From: DATBAT01 sp963824805
GTDB taxonomy: Bacteria; Acidobacteriota; Terriglobia; Terriglobales; Acidobacteriaceae
Assembly (NCBI GenBank): GCA_963824805.1
Contig: CAWGQZ010000059.1
Span: 1-64,000, forward strand
Direction of reading: 5' to 3'
Length of the DNA stretch: 64,000 nucleotides
Shown here: positions 15,865 through 25,559 of the stretch, one piece after another
How positions within the stretch are numbered: the stretch's first letter is position 1
Layout of the letters: each line of letters begins with the position of its first letter
Translations under genes and position numbers: made by a program
Notes under the pieces: generated by a model
What the model was told of the DNA's origin: nothing
Seen by the model: the letters and a program-made list of their open reading frames with translations, nothing else
Databases searched by the model: none

Positions 15865-18300
15865 ATGCAACGATTTTGTCTGCCATTACTGATCGCAGCA
15901 CTGCTGTTTTCCACTTCGGCCTTCTCGGCTGAATCGACGATTAGTCTTCCTGACCGAATCGCCGGCATGAAACATATGGATGGGCTCTTCCCTCTTTCCT
16001 GGGACGATCACAACGGCAAGCTCTTCCTGGAAATCCGCAATTTCGATCAAGACTTCCTCTTCCTGAACTTCTTGCCTTACGGGCTGGGCTCAAACGACAT
16101 TGGGCTCGACCGTGGCAAGTTTGGCGACTCCCGCATCGTCCATTTCTCGCGCATTGGCGGCCGGGTTCTTTTAATCGCTCCTAATCTCGATTACCGCTCT
16201 TCCTCCTCCGATCCTGCCGAGCAGCTGGCGGTGCGGCAATCCTTCGCTGAATCGGTTCTCGCTGGGTTCAGAATCGAAGCCGAAGAGAACGGTGTGGTGC
16301 TGATCGACGCGACCAGCTTCTTCCAGGAGGATATTTTTCGCGTTGCCGAGCAGCTCAAGGGAAACAAACAGGGAGACTACAAGCTCGACCCCGACCGCAG
16401 CGCCATCACCCTGGAGAATACCAAGAACTTCCCACTCAACACCGAAGTAGAGTCGGTCCTGACTTTCTCTACTGATAACCCGGCTGAGCAATCGCTGGTC
16501 GCAACCGTGACTCCAGATGCACATTCGGTAACCGTTCGCGAGCATTATTCCTTCGTTCAGTTACCTGAGCCCGGGTACAAACCTCGTTCCTATGACCCCC
16601 GCGCTGGTTTCAGCGTCGTTACCTATCGCGACTATTCTGCTCCGCTGGGTTCGCCCCTCGATATTCGCCTGATTGCTCGCCACCGTCTGGAGAAGAAGAA
16701 CCCGCAAGCCGCATTGAGCGACCCCGTAAAACCAATCGTCTATTACGTTGATCGCGGCGCTCCCGAGCCGATTCGCAGCGCACTCGTCGAAGGCGCAAGC
16801 TGGTGGAATCAGGCATTCGAAGCCGCCGGATTCAAGAACGGATTCCACGTCGAGGTTCTGCCCGAAGGCGCCGACCCTATGGACGTTCGCTACAACATGA
16901 TCCAGTGGGTTCACCGCTCGACGCGAGGGTGGTCATACGGGAGCGGCATCGTCGATCCCCGGACCGGCGAGATCATCAAGGGCTTGGTCACCCTGGGATC
17001 GCTGCGCTCCCGGCAGGATTACATGATTGGCGAGGCGTTGCTCTCCCCGTATGGAAATTTGGAGCGCGTGGACCCACAGATGGAACAGATGGTGCTCGCC
17101 CGAATTCGCCAATTGGCTGCGCACGAGGTTGGCCACACCCTCGGGCTGGAACACAATTTCGCCGCCAGCGCGATTGCGCCCGGAACTTCGGTGATGGACT
17201 ATCCCCACCCGTGGATCGCTCTCGATGCCAGCGGCAAGCTTGATCTGTCGCACGCCTACGCGACTGGCCTCGGTGCGTGGGACAGAGTCGCAATCCAGTA
17301 CGGGTATTCACAATTCAAGTCTGGAACCGACGAGCATACAGCTCTGGATAACATTCTTACCAAGGCGCAAAACAATGGCCTGTACTTCATTACCGATGAT
17401 GACGCGCGTCCCCTGGGCGGCGCCCACCCTCATGCGCACCTCTGGGACAACGGCTCTAACCCGACTGACGAGCTCGACCGTATTTTGAAAGTGCGAGCAA
17501 CCGCTCTCGCCCGGTTCGGCGAGAACGCCATTCCGCGCGGCACACCCATGGCGCAACTCGAAGACACTCTGGTTCCGCTTTTCCTGCTGCATCGCTACCA
17601 GACCGAAGCGGCGGCGAAACAGATCGGTGGTCTCGAATACCGTTATGCGCTCCGCGGAGATGGCCAGGTGGTTACGCAGATTGTTTCCTCCGCCGATCAG
17701 AAGAAAGCTCTGGATATGGTTCTGAAGACGCTCTCGCCGGAAGCGCTGACTTTGCCGGAACCTTTGCTGAGAATTCTGCCGCCCCGCCCGCCCGCCTACC
17801 AGCGAACCAGGGAATCCTTCCCTGCCCACACCGGACTGACCTTCGACCCGCTGGCCGCCGCAGAATCGGCCGCCGACCTCACACTCAAGCTGCTCTTCGA
17901 TCCTGACCGTGCCTCGAGGTTAGTCGAGTACGCTGCCCGCGACGCCTCAAACCTGAGCCTGAATGACGTGATCAAGGCTGTCATTCGAACCACATGGCAG
18001 GCTCCGCGCACTACCGGACTGCAGGCCATCACTCAATCCGTAATCGAAACCGCCACGCTGGAAAATCTGTTGAACCTGGCGGCGGACAAATCCACTTCAT
18101 CCCAAGCCGCCGCTATCGGCCGAGGCCAGATTCTATCCCTGCGCTCATGGCTAAGCTCAAACCCTGGAGACACTCAGGAAGAAAAGGCGGTTCGTTCCGC
18201 CGCGATAGCTCGGGTCGACGCCTTCGAAAAAGATCCGGATAGATTTAGCCCTGTGCCGAGGCCTCAGGCTCCGCCGGGTCAACCGATCGGCGAAGAATGA
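15865..18300 (+). CDS. Exported DUF5117-type zinc-dependent metalloprotease
   Basis: 811 residues with a signal peptide (to about 21). The N-terminal region (SWDDHNGKLFLEI, then GLDRGKFGDSRIVHF) is typical of the DUF5117 zinc metalloprotease family. The zinc site is an extended metzincin-type motif HEVGHTLGLEH, residues 420-430, with SVMDYPHP downstream as the Met-turn. It probably cleaves proteins outside the cytoplasmic membrane; no substrate can be named. It starts 89 bp after the second glycosidase in the same direction and may share its transcript. The start at 15865 gives the signal peptide directly. Confidence 0.85.
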   Translation: MQRFCLPLLIAALLFSTSAFSAESTISLPDRIAGMKHMDGLFPLSWDDHNGKLFLEIRNFDQDFLFLNFLPYGLGSNDIGLDRGKFGDSRIVHFSRIGGRVLLIAPNLDYRSSSSDPAEQLAVRQSFAESVLAGFRIEAEENGVVLIDATSFFQEDIFRVAEQLKGNKQGDYKLDPDRSAITLENTKNFPLNTEVESVLTFSTDNPAEQSLVATVTPDAHSVTVREHYSFVQLPEPGYKPRSYDPRAGFSVVTYRDYSAPLGSPLDIRLIARHRLEKKNPQAALSDPVKPIVYYVDRGAPEPIRSALVEGASWWNQAFEAAGFKNGFHVEVLPEGADPMDVRYNMIQWVHRSTRGWSYGSGIVDPRTGEIIKGLVTLGSLRSRQDYMIGEALLSPYGNLERVDPQMEQMVLARIRQLAAHEVGHTLGLEHNFAASAIAPGTSVMDYPHPWIALDASGKLDLSHAYATGLGAWDRVAIQYGYSQFKSGTDEHTALDNILTKAQNNGLYFITDDDARPLGGAHPHAHLWDNGSNPTDELDRILKVRATALARFGENAIPRGTPMAQLEDTLVPLFLLHRYQTEAAAKQIGGLEYRYALRGDGQVVTQIVSSADQKKALDMVLKTLSPEALTLPEPLLRILPPRPPAYQRTRESFPAHTGLTFDPLAAAESAADLTLKLLFDPDRASRLVEYAARDASNLSLNDVIKAVIRTTWQAPRTTGLQAITQSVIETATLENLLNLAADKSTSSQAAAIGRGQILSLRSWLSSNPGDTQEEKAVRSAAIARVDAFEKDPDRFSPVPRPQAPPGQPIGEE

Positions 18301-18352
18301 AGACGTTCTAGTTTAGGACCCGCATACTCGTGTCGGGCTAGCGGCTGGTCGT

Positions 18353-18907
18353 CTATCGGTTCTGATTGTTGGCCACAGCTGGAGTGTGCGCAACTTCGAA
18401 AGAGAACAGAAACCAACCCTTTCCCTCTTTTTCGACGCGATGCGAAAGGATCTCTTTTCCGGCGAATTCAGCAATCGCACGATCCCAAAAATGATGCGCA
18501 GCACGATTTGATTCCATTACGCGAACTTCCCAACGTCCCGGAAAACGCCTCCATATGTCATGGGCGACTTTCGTTCCAACCCCGCGCCGGCGATGTCCTC
18601 GAACCACAAAAAACTCGGCCATATCCCAGACCGTCGGGCTGCCTGAGAGTTCCGATCCGCTCTTCACCAGGACGAAGCCCTCTAACTGACCATCCACTTT
18701 AACAAGAAACGGATATCGACCAGGATCACTCCAATAACGCGGCAGATCGGCATAGCCGAAGCGGCCATCGGCGTTCAGCGCGACTTGGTGAAATTCGCTG
18801 AAATCGTGGGCATACAACTCCAGCAGATTAGCCAAGACCGGTTGTTGCTCTGCCGTGGCGGAAATGACTTCAAGATGCGCCGGCGGTTCTTCTCGATCTT
18901 TCATCAA
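18353..18907 (-). CDS. GNAT-family N-acetyltransferase
   Basis: 184 residues with the GNAT fold: beta-strand WDMAEFFVV followed by the acetyl-CoA pyrophosphate loop RGHRRRGVG, and a C-terminal FWDRAI segment. It transfers an acetyl group from acetyl-CoA to an unknown amine. A second Met directly after the first makes the exact start uncertain by one codon. It lies downstream of carB on the same strand but is separated by 38 bp, with no evident functional link. Confidence 0.8.
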   Translation of the reverse strand: MMKDREEPPAHLEVISATAEQQPVLANLLELYAHDFSEFHQVALNADGRFGYADLPRYWSDPGRYPFLVKVDGQLEGFVLVKSGSELSGSPTVWDMAEFFVVRGHRRRGVGTKVAHDIWRRFPGRWEVRVMESNRAAHHFWDRAIAEFAGKEILSHRVEKEGKGWFLFSFEVAHTPAVANNQNR

Positions 18908-18945
18908 AAAAGATAGACAACCAGGGCACGTGGGATGAAGCGTGT

Positions 18946-21900
18946 CTATTGACTGGCCGTGATCCGACCCGCATGCAAATGCTGCAAAGCCTGCACCCGC
19001 ACTTCTCCTCGCTGTAAGGCAGAGATGCCCTCCGCCGCGGCGCGCGCCGCCGACAGAGTGGTAATCGTAGGAATGCGCGCTGTTACCGCAGCCCGTCGAA
19101 TCGCCTTCTCGTCAAACCAGGGTTCGGGCCCGCTGGGCGTGTTGACGATCAACTGGATATTGTCCCCCTTGATCAGATCCACGACGTTAGGACGACCCTC
19201 TTTGACTTTATAGACGCGGTCGACGCTCATACCAGCGGCTTCAATCAGATCGGCAGTCCCCGCAGTCGCAACCAGCTTGAATCCCATGTCGACAAATTTA
19301 CGCGCTACTTCGGCGACCTGAGGCTTGTCGTGATCGGCTACGCTGATGAATACTTTCCCTTGTGTCGGCAGCTTTTGTCCTGCCGCCATCTGGGCTTTGG
19401 CAAAGGCTTCACCGAAATTGTCGGCCACACCCATGACTTCGCCGGTCGATTTCATCTCCGGGCCCAGCACGGTATCGACGCCAGGAAACTTGTTCCAAGG
19501 AAATACAGGGGACTTCACGTAGTAGCAATTGCCGGTATCGAGGTCCATTTTGCGCGCAATATTATCCGGCAGAAACTCGCGCAGCTTGCGACCGGTCATT
19601 AGGCGCGCTGCGATCTTCGCCATAGGCACACCGGTGGCCTTCGAAACGTAAGGCACCGTGCGCGAGGCCCGCGGATTCACTTCCAGCACAAAAACCTTGT
19701 CGTTCTCTTCCTGCTTTCTGGTGGCGGAACTGCGCGGAATCGCGAACTGAATGTTCATCAATCCCACCACCTTCAAAGCCCGCGCCAGCTTAAAGGTGTA
19801 CTCGCGCATGCGATCCAGCAAGTGCTCAGGAATATCTACCGTCGGCAATACACACGATGAATCCCCGGAATGGATCCCCGCTTCCTCTATGTGCTGCATA
19901 ATCGCGCCGATAACAACATCTTCTCCATCGGAAAGCGCGTCTACATCCACTTCAATGGCGTCTTCCAGAAAGTGATCGATCAGCACAGGACGGTCTTGCG
20001 AGTACTCGACCGCTTCTTTCATGTAGCGGACCACGGTCTCTTCGTCGTAAGCGATGACCATGGCGCGGCCGCCCAATACGTAGGAAGGACGGACCAGGAC
20101 CGGATATCCGACACGATTGGCGCCCGCAACCGCTTCCTCAATCGAAGCCGCCATTGCGCCCGGAGCTTGTGGGATTTGCAATTCATCGAGAAGCTTGCCA
20201 AATCGCTTGCGATCCTCGGCGAGATCGATGGATTCCGGCGAGGTGCCAATGATCCTCACCCCGGCAGATTTCAGCGGAAGCGAAAGATTGAGCGGCGTCT
20301 GTCCGCCGAACTGCACGATGACGCCCACGGACGCTCCGCCGGATGCTTCATGTTCGCAGATGGCAAAGACGTCTTCCAGAGTCAGCGGCTCGAAGTAGAG
20401 TCGGTCGCTGGTATCGTAGTCGGTCGAAACCGTCTCCGGATTGCAGTTGATCATGATGGTTTCGAAACCATCATCACGCAACGCGAATGCCGCATGGCAA
20501 CAGCAGTAGTCGAACTCAATTCCCTGCCCGATGCGGTTAGGCCCGCTGCCCAAAATAATGACCTTCTTTTTGGGCGTGGGTGCGGCTTCGTCTTCGTCCT
20601 CGTAAGTCGAGTAGAGATAAGGGGTGAAGCTTTCAAATTCGGCGGCGCAGGTATCGACCCGCTTGTATACGGGCTTCACTCCGTGTTTTTTGCGGAGGTG
20701 GCGAACTTTTTCCTGCGCGCCTTTGCCTTGCAGCCGCCAGGCCCCGGCGAGGCGTCCATCGGAGAATCCCATGCGCTTTACATCGCGCACCACTTCGGCG
20801 GGAACCGATTCCATGGGATGCTTCTCCAGCTCAAGCTGCATGTCGTTAATTTCTTTGAGCTGGTAGAGGAACCAAGGGTCGATCGAAGTCATCTTGGCCA
20901 GATGCTTGACAGTGTGCCCCTGTCGCAATGCGTAGAACAGGTAGGAAAGCCGCTCGGGATGAGGAGTCACCATCCGCTGAGTGAGAATCTTTGGCTCGAT
21001 CTTATCGCCGCCGATGCGCTTGCCGGTATCGAGCGCGCGCACCGCTTTCATCATCGCTTCTTTGAAAGTCCGGCCGATGGCCATGACTTCGCCGACCGAT
21101 TTCATCTGCGGGCCGAGGCTTTCGTCAGCCCCAGGGAATTTCTCGAATTGCCACTTGGGAATCTTTACCACGACATAATCCAGCGTGGGCTCAAAGCAAG
21201 AAGGAGTCTTGCGCGTGATGTCATTAGGAATTTCATCAAGGGTGTAGCCGACTGCCAGCTTGGCCGCAATCTTCGCGATCGGGAAGCCTGTAGCCTTTGA
21301 GGCCAGCGCCGATGACCGCGAGACGCGAGGGTTCATTTCGATTACGACCATGCGCCCAGTCGTAGGATGCACACCAAACTGAATATTTGATCCGCCGGTG
21401 TCGACGCCAATCTCTCGGATCACGGCGATCGAGGCATCACGCATCGCCTGATACTCGCGGTCCGTCAGGGTTTGGGCCGGAGCGACGGTAATCGAATCCC
21501 CGGTGTGTACGCCCATGGGATCGAAGTTTTCAATCGAGCAGATGATGATGACGTTGTCTTTTGTGTCACGCATCACCTCCAGTTCATATTCTTTCCATCC
21601 CAGAACCGACTCTTCGATCAAGGCCTCGTGTACAGGAGAGAAATCGAGCCCGCGGGCCAGGACTTCCAGCAATTCTTCCCGGTTGTAGGCCATGCCTCCG
21701 CCGCTTCCGCCGAGGGTAAACGAAGGCCGCACGATGACCGGAAAACCGATCTTGCCGGCAAACTCCAGTCCATCTTTGATGTTATTAACCAGTAGCGATT
21801 TCGGCACGTCGAGACCGATTTTCTGCATCGCGTCTTTGAAAAAGAGCCGGTCTTCGGCCTTCTTGATCGCTTCGACATTGGCGCCAATCAACTTGACGTT

Positions 21901-22251
21901 GTACTTATCGAGAATGCCGCTGTCGGAAAGTTCAATTGCCAGATTCAACGCTGTCTGTCCCCCGACCGTCGGCAGAATCGCAAAACCCGCGCCGGGGGAC
22001 ATTTCACGCTCGACACGAATAATCTCTTCCAGATATTCGCAATTGAGCGGCTCGATGTAAGTACGGTCGGCGATCTCGGGATCGGTCATAATGGTCGCCG
22101 GATTCGAGTTCGCCAGCACCACTTCAAACCCCTCGGACTTGAGAGCCTTGCAAGCCTGCGTACCGGAGTAGTCAAACTCAGCCGACTGCCCAATGATGAT
22201 GGGCCCGGATCCGATGATGAGAATTTTCGAGATGTCAGTACGTTTTGGCAT
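18946..22251 (-). CDS. carB: Carbamoyl-phosphate synthase large subunit
   Basis: 1101 residues, the normal length. Two homologous ATP-grasp halves are visible: IIGSGPIIIGQSAEFDYSGTQ at the N-terminus and ILGSGPNRIGQGIEFDYCCCH near residue 575, followed by a C-terminal MGS-like allosteric domain (FISVADHDKPQVAEVARKF). It makes carbamoyl phosphate from bicarbonate, ATP and glutamine-derived ammonia for pyrimidines and arginine. carA lies upstream on the same strand, separated by 130 bp that hold a palindromic repeat. It is cytoplasmic and forms a heterodimer with CarA. Confidence 0.97.
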   Translation of the reverse strand: MPKRTDISKILIIGSGPIIIGQSAEFDYSGTQACKALKSEGFEVVLANSNPATIMTDPEIADRTYIEPLNCEYLEEIIRVEREMSPGAGFAILPTVGGQTALNLAIELSDSGILDKYNVKLIGANVEAIKKAEDRLFFKDAMQKIGLDVPKSLLVNNIKDGLEFAGKIGFPVIVRPSFTLGGSGGGMAYNREELLEVLARGLDFSPVHEALIEESVLGWKEYELEVMRDTKDNVIIICSIENFDPMGVHTGDSITVAPAQTLTDREYQAMRDASIAVIREIGVDTGGSNIQFGVHPTTGRMVVIEMNPRVSRSSALASKATGFPIAKIAAKLAVGYTLDEIPNDITRKTPSCFEPTLDYVVVKIPKWQFEKFPGADESLGPQMKSVGEVMAIGRTFKEAMMKAVRALDTGKRIGGDKIEPKILTQRMVTPHPERLSYLFYALRQGHTVKHLAKMTSIDPWFLYQLKEINDMQLELEKHPMESVPAEVVRDVKRMGFSDGRLAGAWRLQGKGAQEKVRHLRKKHGVKPVYKRVDTCAAEFESFTPYLYSTYEDEDEAAPTPKKKVIILGSGPNRIGQGIEFDYCCCHAAFALRDDGFETIMINCNPETVSTDYDTSDRLYFEPLTLEDVFAICEHEASGGASVGVIVQFGGQTPLNLSLPLKSAGVRIIGTSPESIDLAEDRKRFGKLLDELQIPQAPGAMAASIEEAVAGANRVGYPVLVRPSYVLGGRAMVIAYDEETVVRYMKEAVEYSQDRPVLIDHFLEDAIEVDVDALSDGEDVVIGAIMQHIEEAGIHSGDSSCVLPTVDIPEHLLDRMREYTFKLARALKVVGLMNIQFAIPRSSATRKQEENDKVFVLEVNPRASRTVPYVSKATGVPMAKIAARLMTGRKLREFLPDNIARKMDLDTGNCYYVKSPVFPWNKFPGVDTVLGPEMKSTGEVMGVADNFGEAFAKAQMAAGQKLPTQGKVFISVADHDKPQVAEVARKFVDMGFKLVATAGTADLIEAAGMSVDRVYKVKEGRPNVVDLIKGDNIQLIVNTPSGPEPWFDEKAIRRAAVTARIPTITTLSAARAAAEGISALQRGEVRVQALQHLHAGRITASQ

Positions 22252-22269
22252 GCTTAATTCTCTTAAGAC

Positions 22270-22370
22270 CTGTCATCCCGAGCGAAGTCGAGGGATCTTG
22301 CGTTTTGCATTTGCTCAATTCCACCGCGGTGGCCGCGGAACACGAGGTCCCTCTCCCCTCGGGATGACAG
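22270..22370. repeat. REP/MITE-like palindromic intergenic element between carA and carB
   Basis: A 101-bp element with 13-bp perfect inverted ends (ctgtcatcccgag at 22270-22282 and ctcgggatgacag at 22358-22370) and an inner palindrome ccaccgcggtgg at 22321-22332. Extended motifs of the form gtcatcccgagcgaagtcga are widespread in bacterial intergenic DNA. It almost fills the carA-carB gap and would fold into a strong hairpin in the transcript. No second copy was seen in this window. Confidence 0.75.
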
Positions 22371-22381
22371 CTTTGAGTGGG

Positions 22382-23512
22382 TCAAGATTTGAATTCTTCC
22401 ATCATCTTTACGAAATCCTTAAACAGATAATGCGAATCATGCGGTCCCGGCGAAGCCTCGGGGTGATACTGCACGCTGAACAGTGGCATGTTGCGATGGC
22501 GCAGGCCTTCCAGCGTGTTGTCGTTCAAGTCGATGTGCGTCAGTTCCACCTCGCTCTGCGGCAACGAGTCCGGATCAACGGCAAAGTTATGGTTGTGGGC
22601 GGTGATCTCAATCTTGCCGCTCTGCAACTGCTTTACCGGATGATTCCCACCGTGGTGGCCGAATTTAAGCTTGAAGGTTTTTCCGCCAAGCGCCAAGCCG
22701 GTGAGTTGATGTCCCAGGCAGATGCCGAAGATGGGCTGGCGGCCCATAAGCCGGCGGATGTTGTCCACCGCATAGTCGCACGGTTCTGGATCTCCCGGGC
22801 CATTCGACAGAAAAACTCCGTCCGGCTTCAGAGCCAGCACATCCTCCGCCGGAGTCTGCGCCGGCACCACCGTGACCTTGCAGCCCTCGCCGCGTAACTT
22901 GCGCAAAATGTTGTGCTTGATCCCGTAATCGTAAGCGACTACATGAAAGCGCGGCGGAGCGTCTTTGACGCCGACCACCTCCACCGGCTCGTGCGACCGC
23001 TCGCCCACCTCCCAGACGTAGGAGCGTTTGGTGCTAACAACTTTGGCCAGGTCGGTTCCGTCCATCTTGGGAATCGCGCGCGCTTTAGCGACGAGCTTTG
23101 CCCCGTCGCTTTCCAGGGTCGACACTACTCCGCGCATTACCCCGTTGTCCCGCAGATGCCGCACCAGAGACCGGGTATCAATATCCGCTAGCACCGGAAC
23201 CTTGAACTGTTCGAGGTACTCTTCCGCCACCTGCTGCGAGCGCCAGTTGGAGCTGACTTTCGAGAACTCGCGGACAACCAAGCCCTCGATATAAGGCTTG
23301 GTCGCCTCATTGTCTTCGCTATTAGTGCCGTAATTGCCGATTTCGGGGTTGGTTAGAACAACAATCTGGCCACAATAGGAAGGGTCGGTGAAAATTTCCT
23401 GGTAGCCGGTTATGGAAGTATTAAAAACGACTTCGCCGTAGCATTCGCCTTTAGCGCCGTAGCCTTTGCCGCGGAAGATTTTGCCATCTTCCAGCGCAAG
23501 AATGGCCTGCAT
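22382..23512 (-). CDS. carA: Carbamoyl-phosphate synthase small subunit
   Basis: 376 residues, normal for the family. The N-terminal CPSase domain begins QAILALEDGKIFRGKGYG. The C-terminal class I glutamine amidotransferase has the nucleophile Cys in FGICLGHQLTGLALGG and the His/Glu partners in VQYHPEASPGPHDS. It releases ammonia from glutamine and channels it to CarB. It is upstream of carB in the usual order, with a repeat element in between. Confidence 0.97.
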   Translation of the reverse strand: MQAILALEDGKIFRGKGYGAKGECYGEVVFNTSITGYQEIFTDPSYCGQIVVLTNPEIGNYGTNSEDNEATKPYIEGLVVREFSKVSSNWRSQQVAEEYLEQFKVPVLADIDTRSLVRHLRDNGVMRGVVSTLESDGAKLVAKARAIPKMDGTDLAKVVSTKRSYVWEVGERSHEPVEVVGVKDAPPRFHVVAYDYGIKHNILRKLRGEGCKVTVVPAQTPAEDVLALKPDGVFLSNGPGDPEPCDYAVDNIRRLMGRQPIFGICLGHQLTGLALGGKTFKLKFGHHGGNHPVKQLQSGKIEITAHNHNFAVDPDSLPQSEVELTHIDLNDNTLEGLRHRNMPLFSVQYHPEASPGPHDSHYLFKDFVKMMEEFKS

Positions 23513-23614
23513 TCATGCTCCAGGGAGTGGATTTTATAGATTGTAACAAGGAAGCAGAGTTCAGAGAAGCCTCTCGGCTGTGGATTTGTAAGAAGAAATT
23601 GAGATGAGCAGAAT

Positions 23615-24205
23615 CTAACGTACCCGACCCATCTTCTCCATGGGCCAGTATCCAAAAACCGCCTTGCCGTAAATGAACTTCGAATTCACCGGGCCAAAAT
23701 CGCGGCTGTCGTTCGACATACTGCGATGATCTCCCAGCACGAAATAGCTGTGCTGGGGCACCACCAGTTCCGGCAGCGACCTCTCGTCCGAAAACATGTT
23801 GGTGACGTAGTCTTCCTGAAGTGGTTTGTCGTTTACATAAACCTGGCCATCGTCGATGCGAATGTGGTCTCCCGCAACACCAATCACGCGCTTGATGAAA
23901 CTCTTGGTGGTATCGCGAGGATAGCGAAAAACGACCACGTCTCCCCGCTCGATCGGCTCCAACCGGTACACAAATTTGTTGACGAAGATGCGTTCCTGAT
24001 CGTCGAGGGAAGGCATCATGCTGGTGCCTTCCACTTTTACCGGCTGATACAGAAAAATGATGATGAAAGAAGAGATTGCCAGCGAGATGACAAGGTCGCG
24101 CAACCAGATCGAAATTAGGGGGATGGTGCGGCCTGCGAAACCGGCCCGGGCAAGGGGTGGAACCAGCGCGGCTTCACTGGCCGCCGGACTTTCAGGCTCT
24201 GGCAT
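23615..24205 (-). CDS. lepB: Signal peptidase I
   Basis: 196 residues with one N-terminal membrane helix (about 36-53). The catalytic Ser is S62 in VEGTSMMPSL and the general-base Lys is K105 in KSFIKRVIG. The family box LGDHRSMSNDSRDFGPV is near the C-terminus. It removes signal peptides from exported proteins at the outer face of the membrane and would process the many exported proteins seen here. It stands alone, 102 bp upstream of carA on the same strand. Confidence 0.95.
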   Translation of the reverse strand: MPEPESPAASEAALVPPLARAGFAGRTIPLISIWLRDLVISLAISSFIIIFLYQPVKVEGTSMMPSLDDQERIFVNKFVYRLEPIERGDVVVFRYPRDTTKSFIKRVIGVAGDHIRIDDGQVYVNDKPLQEDYVTNMFSDERSLPELVVPQHSYFVLGDHRSMSNDSRDFGPVNSKFIYGKAVFGYWPMEKMGRVR

Positions 24206-24320
24206 GCGCTTTTATTTTATATCGAGAACAGCGTACCCATACCGGTGGACAGTTGGCGCCCGCCCTCCATGAAGGCTACGCTAAATTCGGTTACAATAGC
24301 TATAGGAGCTATCCTGATCT

Positions 24321-24776
24321 ATGCTCAAAAGAGGACTCAGCGCCCTTGCCCTGATTCTTGTGACCTTTGCCCTTTCGGTACCTTGGGCCACGTCTCAGGA
24401 GGGCGAGCAGATACCTGCTTTTAACGCCGGTCCTCCAGCAAAGGGCAAGAAACTGCCTCCCATCATCGGACCAGACCAGTTGTGGGGACCAAACGCTCAG
24501 TCTCCGTTCCAGACCCATGCCTATGTTCTCGCTTCCAAGATCCCCGTGGTCCTCCACCAACAACCTTGCTACTGCTATTGCGACCGTATGGGGCATAACA
24601 GTTTGCACAGCTGCTTCGAAAATACACACGGTGCCCAGTGCGCCACTTGTCTTAAAGAGCTCTACTACTCGTATTCCATGAACCAGAAGGGCAAGACTGC
24701 CAAGCAGATTCGCCAGGGCATCATGGCGGGCGAATGGAAACAGGTTGACCTCGAAACTACCGCGGCCATCCATTGA
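24321..24776 (+). CDS. Exported CYCXC (PCYCYC) domain protein
   Basis: 151 residues with a signal peptide (to about 25, WATSQEG). The conserved cysteine cluster PCYCYCDRMGHNSLHSC followed by CATCLKEL identifies the PCYCYC family. Its biochemical role is unknown; the many cysteines suggest metal or heme binding, or disulfides, in an extracytoplasmic protein. The C-terminal region is short and helical. It is transcribed divergently from lepB. Confidence 0.78.
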   Translation: MLKRGLSALALILVTFALSVPWATSQEGEQIPAFNAGPPAKGKKLPPIIGPDQLWGPNAQSPFQTHAYVLASKIPVVLHQQPCYCYCDRMGHNSLHSCFENTHGAQCATCLKELYYSYSMNQKGKTAKQIRQGIMAGEWKQVDLETTAAIH

Positions 24777-24986
24777 CCCCGGATTTGACGTGTACGTAGC
24801 CTTTGCGTAACCTTGGGTTCGGTCACAGGCTGAGCGGATTTTCCACAGGCCGTGACCCAACAAAACCGGCACCCTGGTTCCGATGGTGCCCAGCAATCCG
24901 GAGAGAGCCGCCCGAGATTTCCGGTTGGCACCTCCTAAGTATCGGAAAAAGGACTATTTACGAAGAACTCAGGAAGAGTACTCCAG

Positions 24987-25550
24987 ATGGCTCCGAAGAC
25001 GACGCCCAAGAAATCCACTGGCGAGGACCCGGTTTTTGCACAGGCTGTGCAAAACTACGAAGCGGGCTTGCGCTCAATTCAGGAACACAAGTATGAGAAG
25101 GCTCGGACTCACCTCCAGAAGGTCGTGGCTGGCCCCAACCGCGAACTAGCCGATCGGGCTAACGTCCACCTCAATATTTGCAACCAACATCTGGAGAAGA
25201 CCGCTACCCACTTCAAGACGACCGAGGAGCACTTCGACTATGCGGTTTCGCTGATGAACGTCGGCGACTATGTCACCGCCCGTGAGCACCTCGACAACCT
25301 GGCGAAAAACTCGAAGACAGACTACGTTTCTTACGGGTTGGCTGCGCTCGATTGTCTTACCGGGCATGTAGAGGATGCGCTGCGCCATCTCGGCGAAGCC
25401 GTTCACGCAAACCCGGCCCTGCGTTTTCAGGCACGCAACGACTCTGACTTCCAGAACCTTGTAGAAGATCCTCGCTTCACGGAATTGCTCTATCCCGATC
25501 CTGGCGGTGAATTGCCGCCTGCATCCGCCGACCCCGACGAGGATTACTAG
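24987..25550 (+). CDS. TPR-like repeat protein
   Basis: 187 residues, with helical pairs resembling tetratricopeptide repeats (AVQNYEAGLRSIQEHKYEKA, then FDYAVSLMNVGDYVTA and YGLAALDCLTGHVEDA) and a C-terminal segment FQNLVEDPRF common in acidobacterial TPR proteins. No signal peptide is evident, so it is likely cytoplasmic and involved in protein binding. It ends 9 bp before the YvcK-like gene and is probably co-transcribed with it. The specific function is not known. Confidence 0.7.
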   Translation: MAPKTTPKKSTGEDPVFAQAVQNYEAGLRSIQEHKYEKARTHLQKVVAGPNRELADRANVHLNICNQHLEKTATHFKTTEEHFDYAVSLMNVGDYVTAREHLDNLAKNSKTDYVSYGLAALDCLTGHVEDALRHLGEAVHANPALRFQARNDSDFQNLVEDPRFTELLYPDPGGELPPASADPDEDY

Positions 25551-25559
25551 GCAGCATTC

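Noticed and set aside
19870..21300. A 476-residue open frame on the plus strand
   Set aside because: It is antisense to carB in a GC-rich region and shows no recognisable domain; carB is certain.
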